A DNA stretch of 64,000 nucleotides from Larkinella knui (GTDB lineage: Bacteria > Bacteroidota > Bacteroidia > Cytophagales > Spirosomataceae): assembly GCF_003858645.1 (NCBI RefSeq), contig NZ_RQJP01000006.1, forward strand, positions 124,001-188,000. The letters run 5' to 3'. The position numbers and the translations under genes are program-made. Shown here piece by piece: positions 1-9,253 of the stretch (the stretch's first letter is position 1; each line of letters opens with the position of its first letter). The notes beneath the pieces are model-generated. The model ran no database searches, was not told the origin of the DNA, and saw only the letters and a list, made by a program, of their open reading frames with translations.

Positions 1-175
1 TCACGATCACCTGTCCGTAATACGAAGGGTCCGTGTAAATCTCCTGATAGCCGGTCATGCCCGTATTAAAGCATATTTCACCGCCTGCCGTTCCAATTTT
101 ACCGAGTGCTGTTCCTCTGAACACGGAACCATCTTTCAAAACCAGTAAAGCATCTGGCTGCTGAACCTGTTTCAT
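1..175 (-). CDS. carA: Carbamoyl-phosphate synthase small subunit, N-terminal part (truncated by window edge)
   Basis: The first 58 codons are visible, starting at the ATG ending at 175; the gene continues beyond base 1. CarA is the glutaminase subunit that supplies ammonia to CarB for carbamoyl phosphate (arginine and pyrimidine synthesis). The visible part carries the family's N-terminal pattern: an [11 protein letters not shown] segment, a [14 protein letters not shown] motif and TDPSYYGQ. The glutaminase domain lies outside the window. It is on the same strand as rplQ but separated from it by 195 bp and a strong terminator, so it is probably transcribed on its own. No clear TAnnTTTG box was seen before it. 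Confidence 0.93.
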   Translation of the reverse strand, partial: MKQVQQPDALLVLKDGSVFRGTALGKIGTAGGEICFNTGMTGYQEIYTDPSYYGQVIV

Positions 176-198
176 GAATTACGCTGGATTATTTAGTT

Positions 199-230
199 AA
201 AAAAAAGGGCTAACCCGTTACGGTTAACCC
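199..230 (-). terminator. Intrinsic terminator ending the alpha operon (after rplQ)
   Basis: Arms 207-215 and 222-230 pair with a 6-nt loop and are followed, in the minus direction, by a run of eight U (A-run 199-206). The one position that is a C/A mismatch on the plus strand (210/227) becomes a G-U wobble in minus-strand RNA, so the signal is strand-specific and belongs to the ribosomal transcript. Confidence 0.85.
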
Positions 231-370
231 TCTATCTGATATTTGAGTTTGTTCTTCACAATGACTAATTAACTAGCTCGACTGGCATTTAGTTCATCCT
301 GCGGGATTTCCAACTCAATAAAGTTACTATCGCGGGCCAGCATTACCTGCTAGCGCTTGAATAGCCCTTT

Positions 371-961
371 TTAGGCTTTTACCTCGTCATCCGTTGCTTC
401 CGGGGCGGCTTCTGCCGAAGCTTCCGGTGTTGCTTCAGTTGCGGTTTCTTCCACAACCGGAGCGGCTTCCGGCGTAGCTACAGCAACCGGCGTAGCTTCT
501 GCCGCTTCAGCGCCAGTCGTTTCACCAGCTTTCCGACCACCCCGACGACCACGACGGGTCCGGGTTGCTTTCTGTTCTTCAGAAGCGGCTGTCAACAACG
601 TTTCGTTGAAGTCAACCAGTTCGATGATACAGGTTTCAGCATTGTCGCCCAACCGGTTTCCCAGTTTGATAATGCGGGTGTAGCCACCTGGCCGGTTTGA
701 AATTTTGTCCGATACAACGTTGAACAATTCTTTCATCGTCTCCTTGTTCTGGAGGTACGAGAAAAGAACCCGGCGGTTCTGGTATGAATCGTCTTTGGCG
801 CGGGTCAACAGGGGTTCAACGTATTTCCGCAGTTCTTTCGCTTTGGCAACCGTCGTTTCGATGCGCTTGCTCAGAATCAGCGAGGATGCCATATTCGACA
901 GCATTGCCGCCCGGTGGGAATGGGTCCTGCTAAGGTGATTATTTTTTTTACCGTGTCTCAT
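371..961 (-). CDS. rplQ: 50S ribosomal protein L17 with long Ala/Glu-rich C-terminal tail
   Basis: Large-subunit protein near the exit tunnel. The conserved core occupies roughly residues 1-120 (starts [17 protein letters not shown], with RPGGYTRI and IELVDFNE segments). It is 196 aa, against about 115-130 in many bacteria. The excess is a tail with a basic RRGRRGGRK patch followed by about 55 residues rich in Ala, Glu, Thr and Pro. Such tails on L17 are known in Bacteroidota; the function is unknown. It starts 4 bp after rpoA and is the last gene of the superoperon before the terminator at 199-230. Confidence 0.97.
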   Translation of the reverse strand: MRHGKKNNHLSRTHSHRAAMLSNMASSLILSKRIETTVAKAKELRKYVEPLLTRAKDDSYQNRRVLFSYLQNKETMKELFNVVSDKISNRPGGYTRIIKLGNRLGDNAETCIIELVDFNETLLTAASEEQKATRTRRGRRGGRKAGETTGAEAAEATPVAVATPEAAPVVEETATEATPEASAEAAPEATDDEVKA

Positions 962-965
962 GGTA

Positions 966-1955
966 TCAGTCCTCGTCTAATCTGTATTTGGTAATGTCCA
1001 TGCCGAAAGTCAGGTTCTTTTCGGCCACCAGCTGTTCTAACTCAGTCAGTGACTTCTTACCGAAGTTTCTAAATTTCATCATATCTGAAATCTCCAGTTT
1101 AACCAGATCGCCGAGGGATTTAACATCGGCTGATTTCAAGCAATTGTAAGCCCGTACGGACAGATCCAGATCGGCCAGCGGAGTTTTCAACAACTTCCGC
1201 ATGTGCAACATTTCTTCGTCTACCACATTATCTTCTTCTGCTTTCGCCGTTTCAAACGTCATGGTTTGATCGGAGAATAGCATAAAGTGCTGAATCAGAA
1301 TCGTTGCCGCGCCTTTCAACGCTTCTTCCGGGTGAATGGAACCGTCGGTTTCGATGTCCAGCAGCAACCGTTCGTAGTCGGTTTTCTGCTCAACCCGCGT
1401 GTTTTCAACGCTGTAACGAACGTTCTTGATCGGCGTATAAATCGCGTCGATCGGAATGTGTCCGAAAGGCAGTTCGTTGGCACGTGGCTCGTCAGCCGGA
1501 ACGTAACCCCGACCTTTTTCAACGTGGATTTCCATTTCCAACTCACGCGTATCGTCGATATGACAGATCTCCAGTTCAGGATTCAACACTTCAAACGATG
1601 CGGTAAATTTCGATATATCACCGGCTTTTAAAACCGACTGGTTTTTGATCGTAACAGTAATTTTGTTGTCGACCATGTCCGAAATTTTCTTGAACCGAAC
1701 CATTTTCAGGTTCAGAATGATTTCGGTAACATCTTCAACGACGCCTTCTATTGATGAGAACTCGTGCAGTACGCCAGGGAAACGTACGCTGGCAATGGCA
1801 TAGCCTTCCAGCGATGACAGCAGAATTCTCCGCAACGCATTCCCTATGGTCACGCCATAGCCCTTTTCGAGTGGCTTGAACTCAAACAACCCGTGAAAGT
1901 CGTCAGCTCGCTCCATGACAACTTTATCGGGCATTTGGAACGCTAATATTGACAT
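966..1955 (-). CDS. rpoA: DNA-directed RNA polymerase subunit alpha
   Basis: Assembly platform of RNA polymerase and contact site for activators. It is 329 aa, the usual length. The N-terminal domain shows the [16 protein letters not shown] dimerisation segment (about residues 33-48) and the HEFSSIEGV motif. The C-terminal domain has the [15 protein letters not shown] and [11 protein letters not shown] helix-hairpin-helix motifs. It follows rpsD by 133 bp and precedes rplQ by 4 bp, the standard alpha-operon order. Confidence 0.98.
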   Translation of the reverse strand: MSILAFQMPDKVVMERADDFHGLFEFKPLEKGYGVTIGNALRRILLSSLEGYAIASVRFPGVLHEFSSIEGVVEDVTEIILNLKMVRFKKISDMVDNKITVTIKNQSVLKAGDISKFTASFEVLNPELEICHIDDTRELEMEIHVEKGRGYVPADEPRANELPFGHIPIDAIYTPIKNVRYSVENTRVEQKTDYERLLLDIETDGSIHPEEALKGAATILIQHFMLFSDQTMTFETAKAEEDNVVDEEMLHMRKLLKTPLADLDLSVRAYNCLKSADVKSLGDLVKLEISDMMKFRNFGKKSLTELEQLVAEKNLTFGMDITKYRLDED

Positions 1956-1990
1956 ACGAATTTGTTTTTAACCGTTCAACTAATGAAATT

Positions 1991-2088
1991 CAGTTTACGG
2001 TTTTGGTATCTTGTTTTTGCCGGGTTGCCGGTGCGACTGATTTGCAATCTGACGGAAATCCGAAACAGAATACCAAAAACCAAAACTG
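1991..2088. repeat. Imperfect inverted repeat in the rpsD-rpoA spacer
   Basis: The 19-nt arms 1991-2009 and 2070-2088 are complementary with three mismatches. They are built from the GTTT-A-GGTTT / AAACC-TAAAC words seen in other spacers of this operon (3218-3270, 3861-3888, 12899-12938) and at 41951-42040. The spacer is 133 bp and has no gene. A stem here could shape the mRNA between rpsD and rpoA; that is inference. Confidence 0.5.
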
Positions 2089-2694
2089 TTACTTAGAATA
2101 TAATTCGACAACCAGTTGCTCGTTCACATTCTCAGGAATCTGATCACGTTCCGGGTAGTTGGTAAACACACCCTGCAATTGTTGTTGATCCCATTCCAGC
2201 CAGTTGTAGCGCTTTGCATTGCGGGCAGACAAACTGGTTGTAACGGCCTCTAGTGACTTCGATTTCTCACGGATGCTGATCAGCTGACCGGGTTTCAATG
2301 AGTAGGAAGCTATATTTACCACTTCGCCGTCAACGGCAATGTGTTTGTGAGAGACTAATTGGCGGGCAGCCCGGCGGGTTGGCGCGATGCCTAAACGGTA
2401 AACCGTGTTATCCAGACGCGCTTCGCAAAGTTTGAGCAGGTTTTCACCCGTAATGCCTTGTTTAACAACCGCCCGGTGAAATAAACCCCGGAACTGGCGC
2501 TCCAGAATACCGTAGATATATTTTACTTTCTGTTTTTCCTGCAACTGAACAGCGTATTCGGACTGTTTCCGTTTCCGACCCCGTCCGTGCTGGCCGGGAG
2601 CGTAGGCTTTCTTTTGCAGTGCTTTGCTGGGGCCTAGAATAGGCTCACCAAACTTACGGGAAATTTTGGCCTTGGGGCCAGTGTATCTTGCCAT
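2089..2694 (-). CDS. rpsD: 30S ribosomal protein S4
   Basis: Primary 16S rRNA-binding and assembly protein, 201 aa. The start is set at the ATG ending at 2694 because the protein then begins [18 protein letters not shown], as in the family; an in-frame ATG 42 bp upstream gives a non-homologous extension. The S4 RNA-binding domain is in the second half ([20 protein letters not shown], then [13 protein letters not shown]). No N-terminal CxxC zinc motif is present. It lies in the alpha operon between rpsK and rpoA. Confidence 0.97.
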   Translation of the reverse strand: MARYTGPKAKISRKFGEPILGPSKALQKKAYAPGQHGRGRKRKQSEYAVQLQEKQKVKYIYGILERQFRGLFHRAVVKQGITGENLLKLCEARLDNTVYRLGIAPTRRAARQLVSHKHIAVDGEVVNIASYSLKPGQLISIREKSKSLEAVTTSLSARNAKRYNWLEWDQQQLQGVFTNYPERDQIPENVNEQLVVELYSK

Positions 2695-2807
2695 TTGTGC
2701 TAAGAATGAATAACGAAAAACGATGAACAGACACAACCGAATGTCGCCTGCCCGTATTCATTGGTGAAGCAGCTTGCCTGGGGCAAACCGCAGAATGTAA
2801 TTACTAG

Positions 2808-3203
2808 TTAAACGCGACGGCGTTTTGGAGGACGGCAACCGTTGTGCGGCAGGGGTGTAATGTCTTTGATCGACATAACCTCAATACCGGTGTTCTGGAT
2901 GGTCCGGATGGCTGATTCACGACCGGAACCGGGACCTTTTACAAACACTTCTGCCTTGCGCATCCCTAAATCATGCGCTACGGTAGCACAGTTCTGAGCG
3001 GCAGTCTGAGCAGCATATGGCGTGTTTTTCTTTGAACCCTTAAAGCCCATTTTACCCGCCGATGCCCATGAGATTACCTGTCCGGAGCTGTTCGTAATAG
3101 AAATGATAATGTTATTGAACGAAGCCCTGATGTGAACCTGTCCAACGGGTTCAACCACCACTACCCGCTTTTTCGCTTTGTCTTTGCGTTTTGCCTGAGC
3201 CAT
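2808..3203 (-). CDS. rpsK: 30S ribosomal protein S11
   Basis: Platform protein of the small subunit near the E site and the mRNA exit. It is 131 aa, the usual length. Family signatures are visible: [21 protein letters not shown], then [13 protein letters not shown] and the C-terminal [17 protein letters not shown]. It follows rpsM after 77 bp; that spacer contains a perfect 14-bp inverted repeat (3218-3270). Confidence 0.98.
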   Translation of the reverse strand: MAQAKRKDKAKKRVVVVEPVGQVHIRASFNNIIISITNSSGQVISWASAGKMGFKGSKKNTPYAAQTAAQNCATVAHDLGMRKAEVFVKGPGSGRESAIRTIQNTGIEVMSIKDITPLPHNGCRPPKRRRV

Positions 3204-3217
3204 TTTTCAGTTGATCA

Positions 3218-3270
3218 GTTTAAGGTTTAAAGCTTAAAAACGTCTTTGCGACCGAATTTAAACCTTAAAC
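3218..3270. repeat. Perfect 14-bp inverted repeat in the rpsM-rpsK spacer
   Basis: Arms GTTTAAGGTTTAAA (3218-3231) and its exact complement (3257-3270) enclose a 25-nt loop. This is the clearest member of the GTTTA/GGTTTA-type spacer palindromes in the ribosomal cluster. There is no U-run after it, so a terminator is unlikely. Confidence 0.6.
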
Positions 3271-3280
3271 CTCCAACTCA

Positions 3281-3658
3281 TTATTTAGTTGCTTTCTTCT
3301 TATTTGCTACCGTCTTACGCTTACCTTTCCGCGTGCGGGAGTTGTTTTTCGTGTGTTGTCCACGAACCGGCAGGCCTTTCCGGTGGCGCAATCCGCGGTA
3401 GCAACCAATGTCCATCAATCGCTTGATATTCAATTGGACTTCCGACTTCAGGGCCCCTTCAACCTTGTGTTCTGCGCTGATGATGGTCCGGATGGCGTTC
3501 GACTCTTCGTCGTTCCATTCGCTTACCTTCTTATCAACAGAAACACCTGCTTTATTCAGAATTTTCTGCGCTGAGCTCCGGCCAATGCCAAAAATGTAAG
3601 TCAGCGAAATTTCACCGCGTTTCCGGTCGGGAATATCAACCCCTGCAATACGTGCCAT
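3281..3658 (-). CDS. rpsM: 30S ribosomal protein S13
   Basis: Small-subunit head protein contacting the P-site tRNA and the large subunit. It is 125 aa. It begins [21 protein letters not shown] and has the H2TH region ([18 protein letters not shown]), [15 protein letters not shown] and the basic tail [15 protein letters not shown]. It starts 9 bp after rpmJ, in the usual order infA-rpmJ-rpsM-rpsK. Confidence 0.98.
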   Translation of the reverse strand: MARIAGVDIPDRKRGEISLTYIFGIGRSSAQKILNKAGVSVDKKVSEWNDEESNAIRTIISAEHKVEGALKSEVQLNIKRLMDIGCYRGLRHRKGLPVRGQHTKNNSRTRKGKRKTVANKKKATK

Positions 3659-3667
3659 ATTCAGTGA

Positions 3668-3784
3668 TTAACCTTGTCTTTGTTTATACCTAGGATTCTT
3701 CTTATTGATAACGTAAAGCTTCCCCTTCCGGCGGATCACCTTACAATCAACACTGCGCTTTTTAATCGACGCCTTGACTTTCAT
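3668..3784 (-). CDS. rpmJ: 50S ribosomal protein L36, cysteine-poor (zinc-free) form
   Basis: A 38-codon gene read directly from the sequence: it starts [20 protein letters not shown] and ends [10 protein letters not shown]36 caps the 23S rRNA near the peptidyl transferase region. The zinc-binding form has three Cys and a His; here only Cys14 remains and the positions of the other ligands are Ser, Asn and Tyr, so it should not bind zinc. This C-minus form is common in Bacteroidota. It sits between infA and rpsM as expected. Confidence 0.96.
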   Translation of the reverse strand: MKVKASIKKRSVDCKVIRRKGKLYVINKKNPRYKQRQG

Positions 3785-3888
3785 GGTTTTACTCTCCGTT
3801 TTACGATTTTCAGATTTCGGTTTTCAGGTTTCGATTATGGCTGCCTTGTGTCAGCCCACCGTAAACCATAAACCGTAAACTTTAAACC
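3785..3888. other. infA-rpmJ spacer with AAACC/GTAAAC short repeats
   Basis: This 104-bp spacer has no gene. Its distal part (3861-3888) is a tandem of AAACCATAAACCGTAAAC-like words. The proximal part (3805-3835) has the opposite GGTTTTCAGGTTTCG-like words, so weak pairing between the two is possible. Same word family as the palindromes at 3218-3270 and 41951-42040. Confidence 0.4.
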
Positions 3889-4107
3889 TTATTTATACCG
3901 ATAAACAATTCGTGCTTTGGTCAGATCATACGGAGACATTTCTAATTTTACCCGGTCACCGGGCAGAATCTTGATGTAATTCATCCGCATTTTTCCGGAA
4001 ATATGAGCAATTACCTCATGCTTATTTTCGAGTTGTACCCGAAACATGGCATTCGAGAGTGCTTCTACAATGGTACCGTCTTGTTCGATGGATGTCTGTT
4101 TTGCCAT
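3889..4107 (-). CDS. infA: Translation initiation factor IF-1
   Basis: OB-fold protein that occupies the A site during initiation. It is 72 aa, the standard length, with the signature [24 protein letters not shown] and [25 protein letters not shown] (written here in two parts). It starts 3 bp after map, which suggests translational coupling of secY-map-infA. Confidence 0.98.
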   Translation of the reverse strand: MAKQTSIEQDGTIVEALSNAMFRVQLENKHEVIAHISGKMRMNYIKILPGDRVKLEMSPYDLTKARIVYRYK

Positions 4108-4110
4108 TCG

Positions 4111-4923
4111 TTACGCTATGGTCACTTCGTTGACTTCAATCATTAAGCTGGTATTGGCCGTTACTTCTTCAATGTATTGGAAGGTGGTCAAGATTTCAGC
4201 TTTCCCTTTCCGTATGGCAACCGAATGCTCGTAATGAGCAGACGGTCGTCGGTCGGCCGTACGAATGGTCCAGCCATCCCGTTCCTGAATAATGTTCTTT
4301 TTACCCAGATTTACCATCGGCTCAATGGCCAGCACCATGCCTTCTTTCAGCTTGACACCCTGGCCGCGTTTACCGTAATTGGGAACTTCCGGGCTCTCAT
4401 GAAGACTCTTTCCGAGTCCATGACCCACTAATTCACGAACTACTGAATACCCGAATTTTTCGACGTGGCTCTGTACCGCATACCCAATGTCACCAATCCG
4501 GTTTCCTTCTGTCGCCTTCTCAATACCACAATACAAGGATTGTTTGGTACGGATCAGCAGGTCACGGACTTCCTGACTAATTTCACCAATCGGATAGGTA
4601 TAAGCGCTATCACTATGGTATCCGTTCAGTTTTACACCACAATCGATCGATATAATATCGCCTTCTTTCAATTCATACTTACTCGGAAACCCATGTACAA
4701 CGGTCTCATTAACCGAAATACACAAAGCGGCCGGAAAATTATTGAATCCTTTAAAAGAAGGAATTCCACCGTTGTCGCGAATATACTCTTCAGCCACGCG
4801 ATCCAATTCTTTGGTAGTCACACCCGGACGAATCCGTTTAGCCACTTCGGCGTGTGCTTTACCAAGAACCTGCCCACTGATCTTGATCAGTTCTACTTCG
4901 GCGTCTGATTTCAGGTAAATCAT
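4111..4923 (-). CDS. map: Type I methionine aminopeptidase
   Basis: Removes the initiator Met from nascent proteins. It is 270 aa and single-domain (type I). Metal ligands of the pita-bread fold are visible: ISIDCGVKLNGYHSDSAYT contributes two Asp, GHGLGKSLHE the His, and the two Glu come from AIEPMV and HYEHSVAI. The FPAALCISVNETVVHG segment carries the conserved substrate-pocket His. It sits between secY (4 bp) and infA (3 bp), the Bacteroidota arrangement without adk. Confidence 0.98.
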   Translation of the reverse strand: MIYLKSDAEVELIKISGQVLGKAHAEVAKRIRPGVTTKELDRVAEEYIRDNGGIPSFKGFNNFPAALCISVNETVVHGFPSKYELKEGDIISIDCGVKLNGYHSDSAYTYPIGEISQEVRDLLIRTKQSLYCGIEKATEGNRIGDIGYAVQSHVEKFGYSVVRELVGHGLGKSLHESPEVPNYGKRGQGVKLKEGMVLAIEPMVNLGKKNIIQERDGWTIRTADRRPSAHYEHSVAIRKGKAEILTTFQYIEEVTANTSLMIEVNEVTIA

Positions 4924-4927
4924 TTCG

Positions 4928-6241
4928 TTAAGCCGTTATACTCTCCGTGCGGCCCGTCACCCGTCCTGACTGCATCAGGCCTTCGTAACGACGCATCAGA
5001 AGATAACTTTCAACTTGTTGCAGGGTATCGAGTACAACGCCAACCATAATCAACAGCGACGTTCCTCCGAAAAACTGCGAGAAGTTGCGGGTCATACCCA
5101 GCAGCGAAGCAATAGCGGGTAGAATAGCCACAATTGCCAGCATCAGAGCACCCGGTAAAGTGATTCGATCCAATACCTGACCAATGTATTCAGAAGTCAT
5201 AAACCCCGGCTTCACACCCGGAATAAAACCTCCGCTCCGTCTCATGTCATCTGCAATCTGATTCGGATTGACCGAAATCGCCGTGTAAAAGAACGTAAAG
5301 ACGATAATCAGAACGGCAAACAACACATTATACTGCCACGAGGTGTAATCGGCAAAAACCGTTTGCACCGAGCCGGCAAAATCACTTTTTTCGGCAAACA
5401 GGGAAGCCACCAGTGACGGGACGAACATGAGAGCCTGAGCAAAAATGATCGGCATTACGCCGGCTGCATTTAATTTCAAAGGAAGGTATTGACGTTGACC
5501 GCCTACTACTTTATTGCCAACTACCTGCTTGGCATACTGAATCGGAATCCGGCGAACCGCCTGAGTCAATACCACTGCGCCCATGACCACAAAGAACAGG
5601 GCGACAATTTCAAGAACGAAAAGTAACGCCCCTCCTGATCCACGGGATAAAGCTTCTCCGTATACCGCACCCGGGAACCGGGATACAATCCCGATCATGA
5701 TTAACATCGAAATCCCGTTTCCAATTCCCTTGTCCGTAATGCGTTCTCCCAGCCACATACAAAAAATCGTACCGGCGGTCAGAATAAAAACAGATACAAT
5801 CCGAAACGTCGCCGGACTGATCATCACAGCTTCATTCGGAATGGTGGTGGTCAAATAAGTAATTGCCTGGGCAGCCGTCACAAAAATCGTCAGAACGCGG
5901 GTAATCTGGTTCAGACGCTTCCGACCCGACTCACCTTCCTTCTGCATTTTCTGAAAGTAAGGTAAGGCTAGCGTTAGCAACTGAATGGCAATGGATGCCG
6001 AGATATACGGCATAATACCCAGCGCAAAAATCGATGCCTTGCTGTACGCTCCACCCAGGAAGGTATCCAGCAATCCTAACAACCCTTGCGGAGTCAGATT
6101 CAGTTTGCTCGGGTCAACGCCGGGCAGTACGATTTGGGAACCGAATCGAAAAACCGTCACAAACAACAATGTGTTGAGAATGCGGGTTCTCAGTTCCTCG
6201 ATCGAAAAAATATTCTGAAGGGTCGTGATGAATCGTTTCAT
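4928..6241 (-). CDS. secY: Protein translocase subunit SecY
   Basis: Central channel of the Sec translocon in the inner membrane. It is 437 aa with ten hydrophobic segments. Family marks include GIMPYISASIAIQLL (TM2), the YFQKMQKEGESGRKRLNQ loop, GIGNGISMLIM and FFYTAISVNPNQIADDMRRSG. It follows rplO by 86 bp; a TAnnTTTG-like box on the minus strand at 6276-6283 (no good -33 partner) could be a weak internal promoter for secY-map-infA. Confidence 0.98.
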   Translation of the reverse strand: MKRFITTLQNIFSIEELRTRILNTLLFVTVFRFGSQIVLPGVDPSKLNLTPQGLLGLLDTFLGGAYSKASIFALGIMPYISASIAIQLLTLALPYFQKMQKEGESGRKRLNQITRVLTIFVTAAQAITYLTTTIPNEAVMISPATFRIVSVFILTAGTIFCMWLGERITDKGIGNGISMLIMIGIVSRFPGAVYGEALSRGSGGALLFVLEIVALFFVVMGAVVLTQAVRRIPIQYAKQVVGNKVVGGQRQYLPLKLNAAGVMPIIFAQALMFVPSLVASLFAEKSDFAGSVQTVFADYTSWQYNVLFAVLIIVFTFFYTAISVNPNQIADDMRRSGGFIPGVKPGFMTSEYIGQVLDRITLPGALMLAIVAILPAIASLLGMTRNFSQFFGGTSLLIMVGVVLDTLQQVESYLLMRRYEGLMQSGRVTGRTESITA

Positions 6242-6327
6242 TAGTGTCTCAAGCTGCTCGTCCGAAAAAAGTCACCAAATTTACGAAAAAATATTGGCTA
6301 ATTCTACTCATTGAACGAACAAGCTGA

Positions 6328-6774
6328 TTAGAGCTTGATTGCTTTACCGCCTGCTTTCTCAATAGCCTCAATCGCTTTCTGCGAAAAGCCATGCGCTTTC
6401 ACTTCCACTACTGAAGAGATTTCACCCCGGCTTAAGATTTTTATTTTGTCGTTTTTACCAGCCAGACCGTGTTGCATCAATACATCCATATCGACTGAGG
6501 TAACCCCTGCACTGGTAATCAACTGCTGAAGCGTATCTAAGTTAATCGGTTTGTATTCAACCCGATTGATGTTCTTAAAGCCGAATTTCGGTACCCGGCG
6601 CTGCAGTGGCATCTGGCCACCTTCGAAGTTCTTCTTGGCGCTGTAACCGGAACGCGACTGGGCACCTTTATGGCCACGGGTTGATGTTCCACCCATCCCA
6701 GAACCCGTACCCCGACCTACTCGCTTGCGCTGACGGACTGATCCTTCCGCAGGTTTAAGTGTATTAAGATTCAT
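6328..6774 (-). CDS. rplO: 50S ribosomal protein L15
   Basis: Large-subunit assembly protein, 148 aa. It begins MNLNTLKPAEGSVRQRKRVG and has the glycine-rich GRGTGSGMGGTSTRGHKGAQ segment, then the FEGGQMPLQRRVPKFGF motif. It starts 4 bp after rpmD, in the standard spc order. Confidence 0.97.
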   Translation of the reverse strand: MNLNTLKPAEGSVRQRKRVGRGTGSGMGGTSTRGHKGAQSRSGYSAKKNFEGGQMPLQRRVPKFGFKNINRVEYKPINLDTLQQLITSAGVTSVDMDVLMQHGLAGKNDKIKILSRGEISSVVEVKAHGFSQKAIEAIEKAGGKAIKL

Positions 6775-6778
6775 AATT

Positions 6779-6958
6779 TTAGATTTCTTCTACAGTAACT
6801 AAATGTTGAATTTTGCGGATAATACCACCAACTGCGTCATTGTATTCCAATGAAACGCTGCGGTTGATTTTACCCAGACCAAGCGATTGAATCGCCAGTT
6901 TCTGTGTTTTTGGCCGCTTGATGATGCTGCGAACCTGTGTTATTTTAACCCGTGCCAT
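6779..6958 (-). CDS. rpmD: 50S ribosomal protein L30
   Basis: A 59-aa gene read directly from the sequence between rpsE and rplO: it starts MARVKITQVRSIIKRPKTQK, continues LAIQSLGLGKINRSV and ends QHLVTVEEI. The short bacterial L30 fold (beta-alpha-beta) and its normal length of about 60 aa fit. It is 23 bp after rpsE and 4 bp before rplO, the normal place for rpmD. Confidence 0.96.
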   Translation of the reverse strand: MARVKITQVRSIIKRPKTQKLAIQSLGLGKINRSVSLEYNDAVGGIIRKIQHLVTVEEI

Positions 6959-6981
6959 TTTATTGCCGCTGTTAAGGATGC

Positions 6982-7497
6982 TTATCCGTTAAAAACTTTG
7001 CTCAGTTTCACGCCACGCTGGAACGCTACCTGATGCGGAGCCCGCATTTTCAGCAGGGCATCGATGGTTGCCTTTACGACGTTATGCGGATTGGATGAAC
7101 CTTTCGATTTTGCTAATACATCGCGAATACCGGCGCTTTCCAGTACCGCACGCATAGCACCACCGGCAATAACGCCCGTTCCTTCAGAAGCTGGTTTCAG
7201 CAGGACAAAGCCACCGCTGAATTTACCTTCCATCGAATGAGGAACCGTGTGTTTCAACAATGGAACCTGAACGAGGTTTTTCTTCGCATCTTCAATTCCT
7301 TTGGCAATCGCATCCGTTACTTCGTTTGCTTTACCGAGGCCGTAGCCAACCACACCGTTGCCGTCGCCGACTACGATAATGGCCGCAAAGCTAAAACGCC
7401 GACCACCTTTCACTACCTTGGCAACGCGGTTGATCGCAACAACGCGTTCTTTCAGTTCAGACTCGTTAACTTTAGCAGGTCTTGTATTGGTTACCAT
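6982..7497 (-). CDS. rpsE: 30S ribosomal protein S5
   Basis: Small-subunit protein at the mRNA entry site, needed for accuracy. It is 171 aa. The double-stranded RNA-binding domain shows [20 protein letters not shown] and [17 protein letters not shown]. The C-terminal domain contains [19 protein letters not shown] and the [17 protein letters not shown] motif. It is 8 bp after rplR. Confidence 0.98.
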   Translation of the reverse strand: MVTNTRPAKVNESELKERVVAINRVAKVVKGGRRFSFAAIIVVGDGNGVVGYGLGKANEVTDAIAKGIEDAKKNLVQVPLLKHTVPHSMEGKFSGGFVLLKPASEGTGVIAGGAMRAVLESAGIRDVLAKSKGSSNPHNVVKATIDALLKMRAPHQVAFQRGVKLSKVFNG

Positions 7498-7505
7498 TGT
7501 TTTGC

Positions 7506-7862
7506 TTAAAATTTAAGGCCGCCTTCTCTGGCACCGTCGGCCAAAGCTTTCACCTTACCATGATATAAATAACCATTCCGATCAAAAACCACCTTGGAAA
7601 TACCGCTGGTCGTTGCTTTCTCTGCCAAAGCCTGTCCAACTTGTTTTGCCAGTTCGACGTTTACACCTTTCTTATCGTTGCCGGTAATCTCGACAGATGA
7701 AGCACTGACCAGGGTATGGCCTTTTTCATCATCAATGATTTGGGCATAGATACGGGCATTTGACCGGAAGACAGATAGTCTCGGCTGGTCAGCCGTTCCG
7801 GAAACTTTATTCCGGATATGATTCTTGATACGCAGTCTTCTGCTTTCTTTCGTGACAGCCAT
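7506..7862 (-). CDS. rplR: 50S ribosomal protein L18
   Basis: 5S rRNA-binding protein of the central protuberance, 118 aa. Family segments are visible: [36 protein letters not shown] and [19 protein letters not shown]. It is 31 bp after rplF and 8 bp before rpsE. Confidence 0.97.
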   Translation of the reverse strand: MAVTKESRRLRIKNHIRNKVSGTADQPRLSVFRSNARIYAQIIDDEKGHTLVSASSVEITGNDKKGVNVELAKQVGQALAEKATTSGISKVVFDRNGYLYHGKVKALADGAREGGLKF

Positions 7863-7893
7863 TTTCGCCTGTGCTTATTATATGGTTCACCTA

Positions 7894-8451
7894 TTACTTC
7901 TTGGAAGCAGACTTACCAGCTTTCCGACGAATTTTCTCGCCCACAAAGCGGATACCCTTCCCTTTGTACGGTTCAACTTTCCGCAATGAACGGATTTTAG
8001 CCGCTACATCGCCAATGAGTTGCTTGTCGATTCCTTCCAGAATGACTTTCGGGTTTTGCCCTTTTTCCGTTACAGCCGTTACTTTCAGTTCCGTTGGAAT
8101 GGCCACATAAATATCGTGTGAATACCCCAGCGTCAACTGCAAAATGTTATTCGTTGCAACGGCTTTGTAACCGACACCGACGATTTCGAGTTCCAACCGG
8201 TAACCGGTGCTAACACCCGTCACCATGTTGTTGACCAGCGCACGATACAGACCGTGCAAAGCTTTGAAACGCTTCTGGTCGTTCGGGCGAACCACTTTCA
8301 GTTCTCCGTCGACGATTTCTACTTTAATATCCGGGTTGATGCTCTGCGACAGTTCCCCTTTCGGGCCTTTCACCGTAACTGTGTTACCGTTCTCGACCGA
8401 AACTGACACTTTCTCGGGCAGTGCAATGGATTTATTACCTACGCGTGACAT
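7894..8451 (-). CDS. rplF: 50S ribosomal protein L6
   Basis: Large-subunit protein near the GTPase-associated centre, 185 aa. It begins MSRVGNKSIALPEKV and has the VKGPKGELS motif. The C-terminal repeat shows GVSTGYRLELEIVGVGYKA and the signature EPYKGKGIRFVGEKIRRKAG. It is 9 bp after rpsH. Confidence 0.98.
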   Translation of the reverse strand: MSRVGNKSIALPEKVSVSVENGNTVTVKGPKGELSQSINPDIKVEIVDGELKVVRPNDQKRFKALHGLYRALVNNMVTGVSTGYRLELEIVGVGYKAVATNNILQLTLGYSHDIYVAIPTELKVTAVTEKGQNPKVILEGIDKQLIGDVAAKIRSLRKVEPYKGKGIRFVGEKIRRKAGKSASKK

Positions 8452-8460
8452 AGTTTCTGA

Positions 8461-8859
8461 TTAATATACGTAACACAACACTTCACCGCCTACGTTCAGC
8501 GTCCGGGCTTCTTTGTCCGTCATCACGCCTTTTGACGTCGAGACGATGGCAACACCTAAGCCGTTCAGAATCCGCGGAATATCCGTAGCACCTTTGTACT
8601 GACGCAGACCCGGGCGGCTCACGCGCTGCAAATCAACGATTGCAGGTTGTTTCGTAACCGGATTGTACTTCAGTGCAATTTTAATACTTCCTTGCGGGCC
8701 TGTCTCGTCGAACTTGTAGTTCTGGATAAAGCCTTTATCAAAGAGTACCTTAGTGATCTCCTTCTTTATATTGGAAGCAGGAATTTCCACGACCCGGTGC
8801 TTGGCGCGGATCGCATTTCTGATGCGAGTCAGATAATCTGCTATGGGATCAGTATTCAT
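8461..8859 (-). CDS. rpsH: 30S ribosomal protein S8
   Basis: Central-domain assembly protein; in enterobacteria it is also the autogenous repressor of the spc operon. It is 132 aa. It begins [20 protein letters not shown], has the SRPGLRQY segment, and ends with [22 protein letters not shown]. The 104-bp gap before it carries a minus-strand TAnnTTTG-like box at 8919-8926 (no clear -33 partner), a possible weak internal promoter. Confidence 0.98.
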   Translation of the reverse strand: MNTDPIADYLTRIRNAIRAKHRVVEIPASNIKKEITKVLFDKGFIQNYKFDETGPQGSIKIALKYNPVTKQPAIVDLQRVSRPGLRQYKGATDIPRILNGLGVAIVSTSKGVMTDKEARTLNVGGEVLCYVY

Positions 8860-8963
8860 TTCCTCCTGATTAGTAACTGCAAACCTCGCTGACGGAATAG
8901 CCGTTTTAAACGGGCCTGCAAAATTAGGGAATTGTTTCGATAATCGCTAAGATGGCGTAAAAC

Positions 8964-9233
8964 TTACCAGCTTGCCTTTGTTACACCCGGAATTTTACCG
9001 GCCGATGCCATTTCACGGAACGTCACGCGGGAGATACCAAACTTCCGCATGTACCCGCGAGGGCGGCCCGTTAACTTACACCGATTGTGCAGACGTACCG
9101 GCGAAGCATTCTTCGGCAGTTTGTCTAACCCGAGGTAGTCTCCGGCAGCTTTCAGTGCGGCACGCTTGGTAGCGTATTTCGCAACTAGGGCAATCCGCTT
9201 ACGCTCTCTTGCTTTGATGGATTCTTTTGCCAT
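8964..9233 (-). CDS. rpsN: 30S ribosomal protein S14, zinc-free form
   Basis: Small-subunit head protein, 89 aa. This is the longer form without zinc ligands: there is no CxxC pair, only a single Cys in the [17 protein letters not shown] segment. The C-terminus [18 protein letters not shown] is typical. It is 20 bp after rplE. Confidence 0.98.
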   Translation of the reverse strand: MAKESIKARERKRIALVAKYATKRAALKAAGDYLGLDKLPKNASPVRLHNRCKLTGRPRGYMRKFGISRVTFREMASAGKIPGVTKASW

Positions 9234-9253
9234 GTTTTTATTCGCGTTATGCG

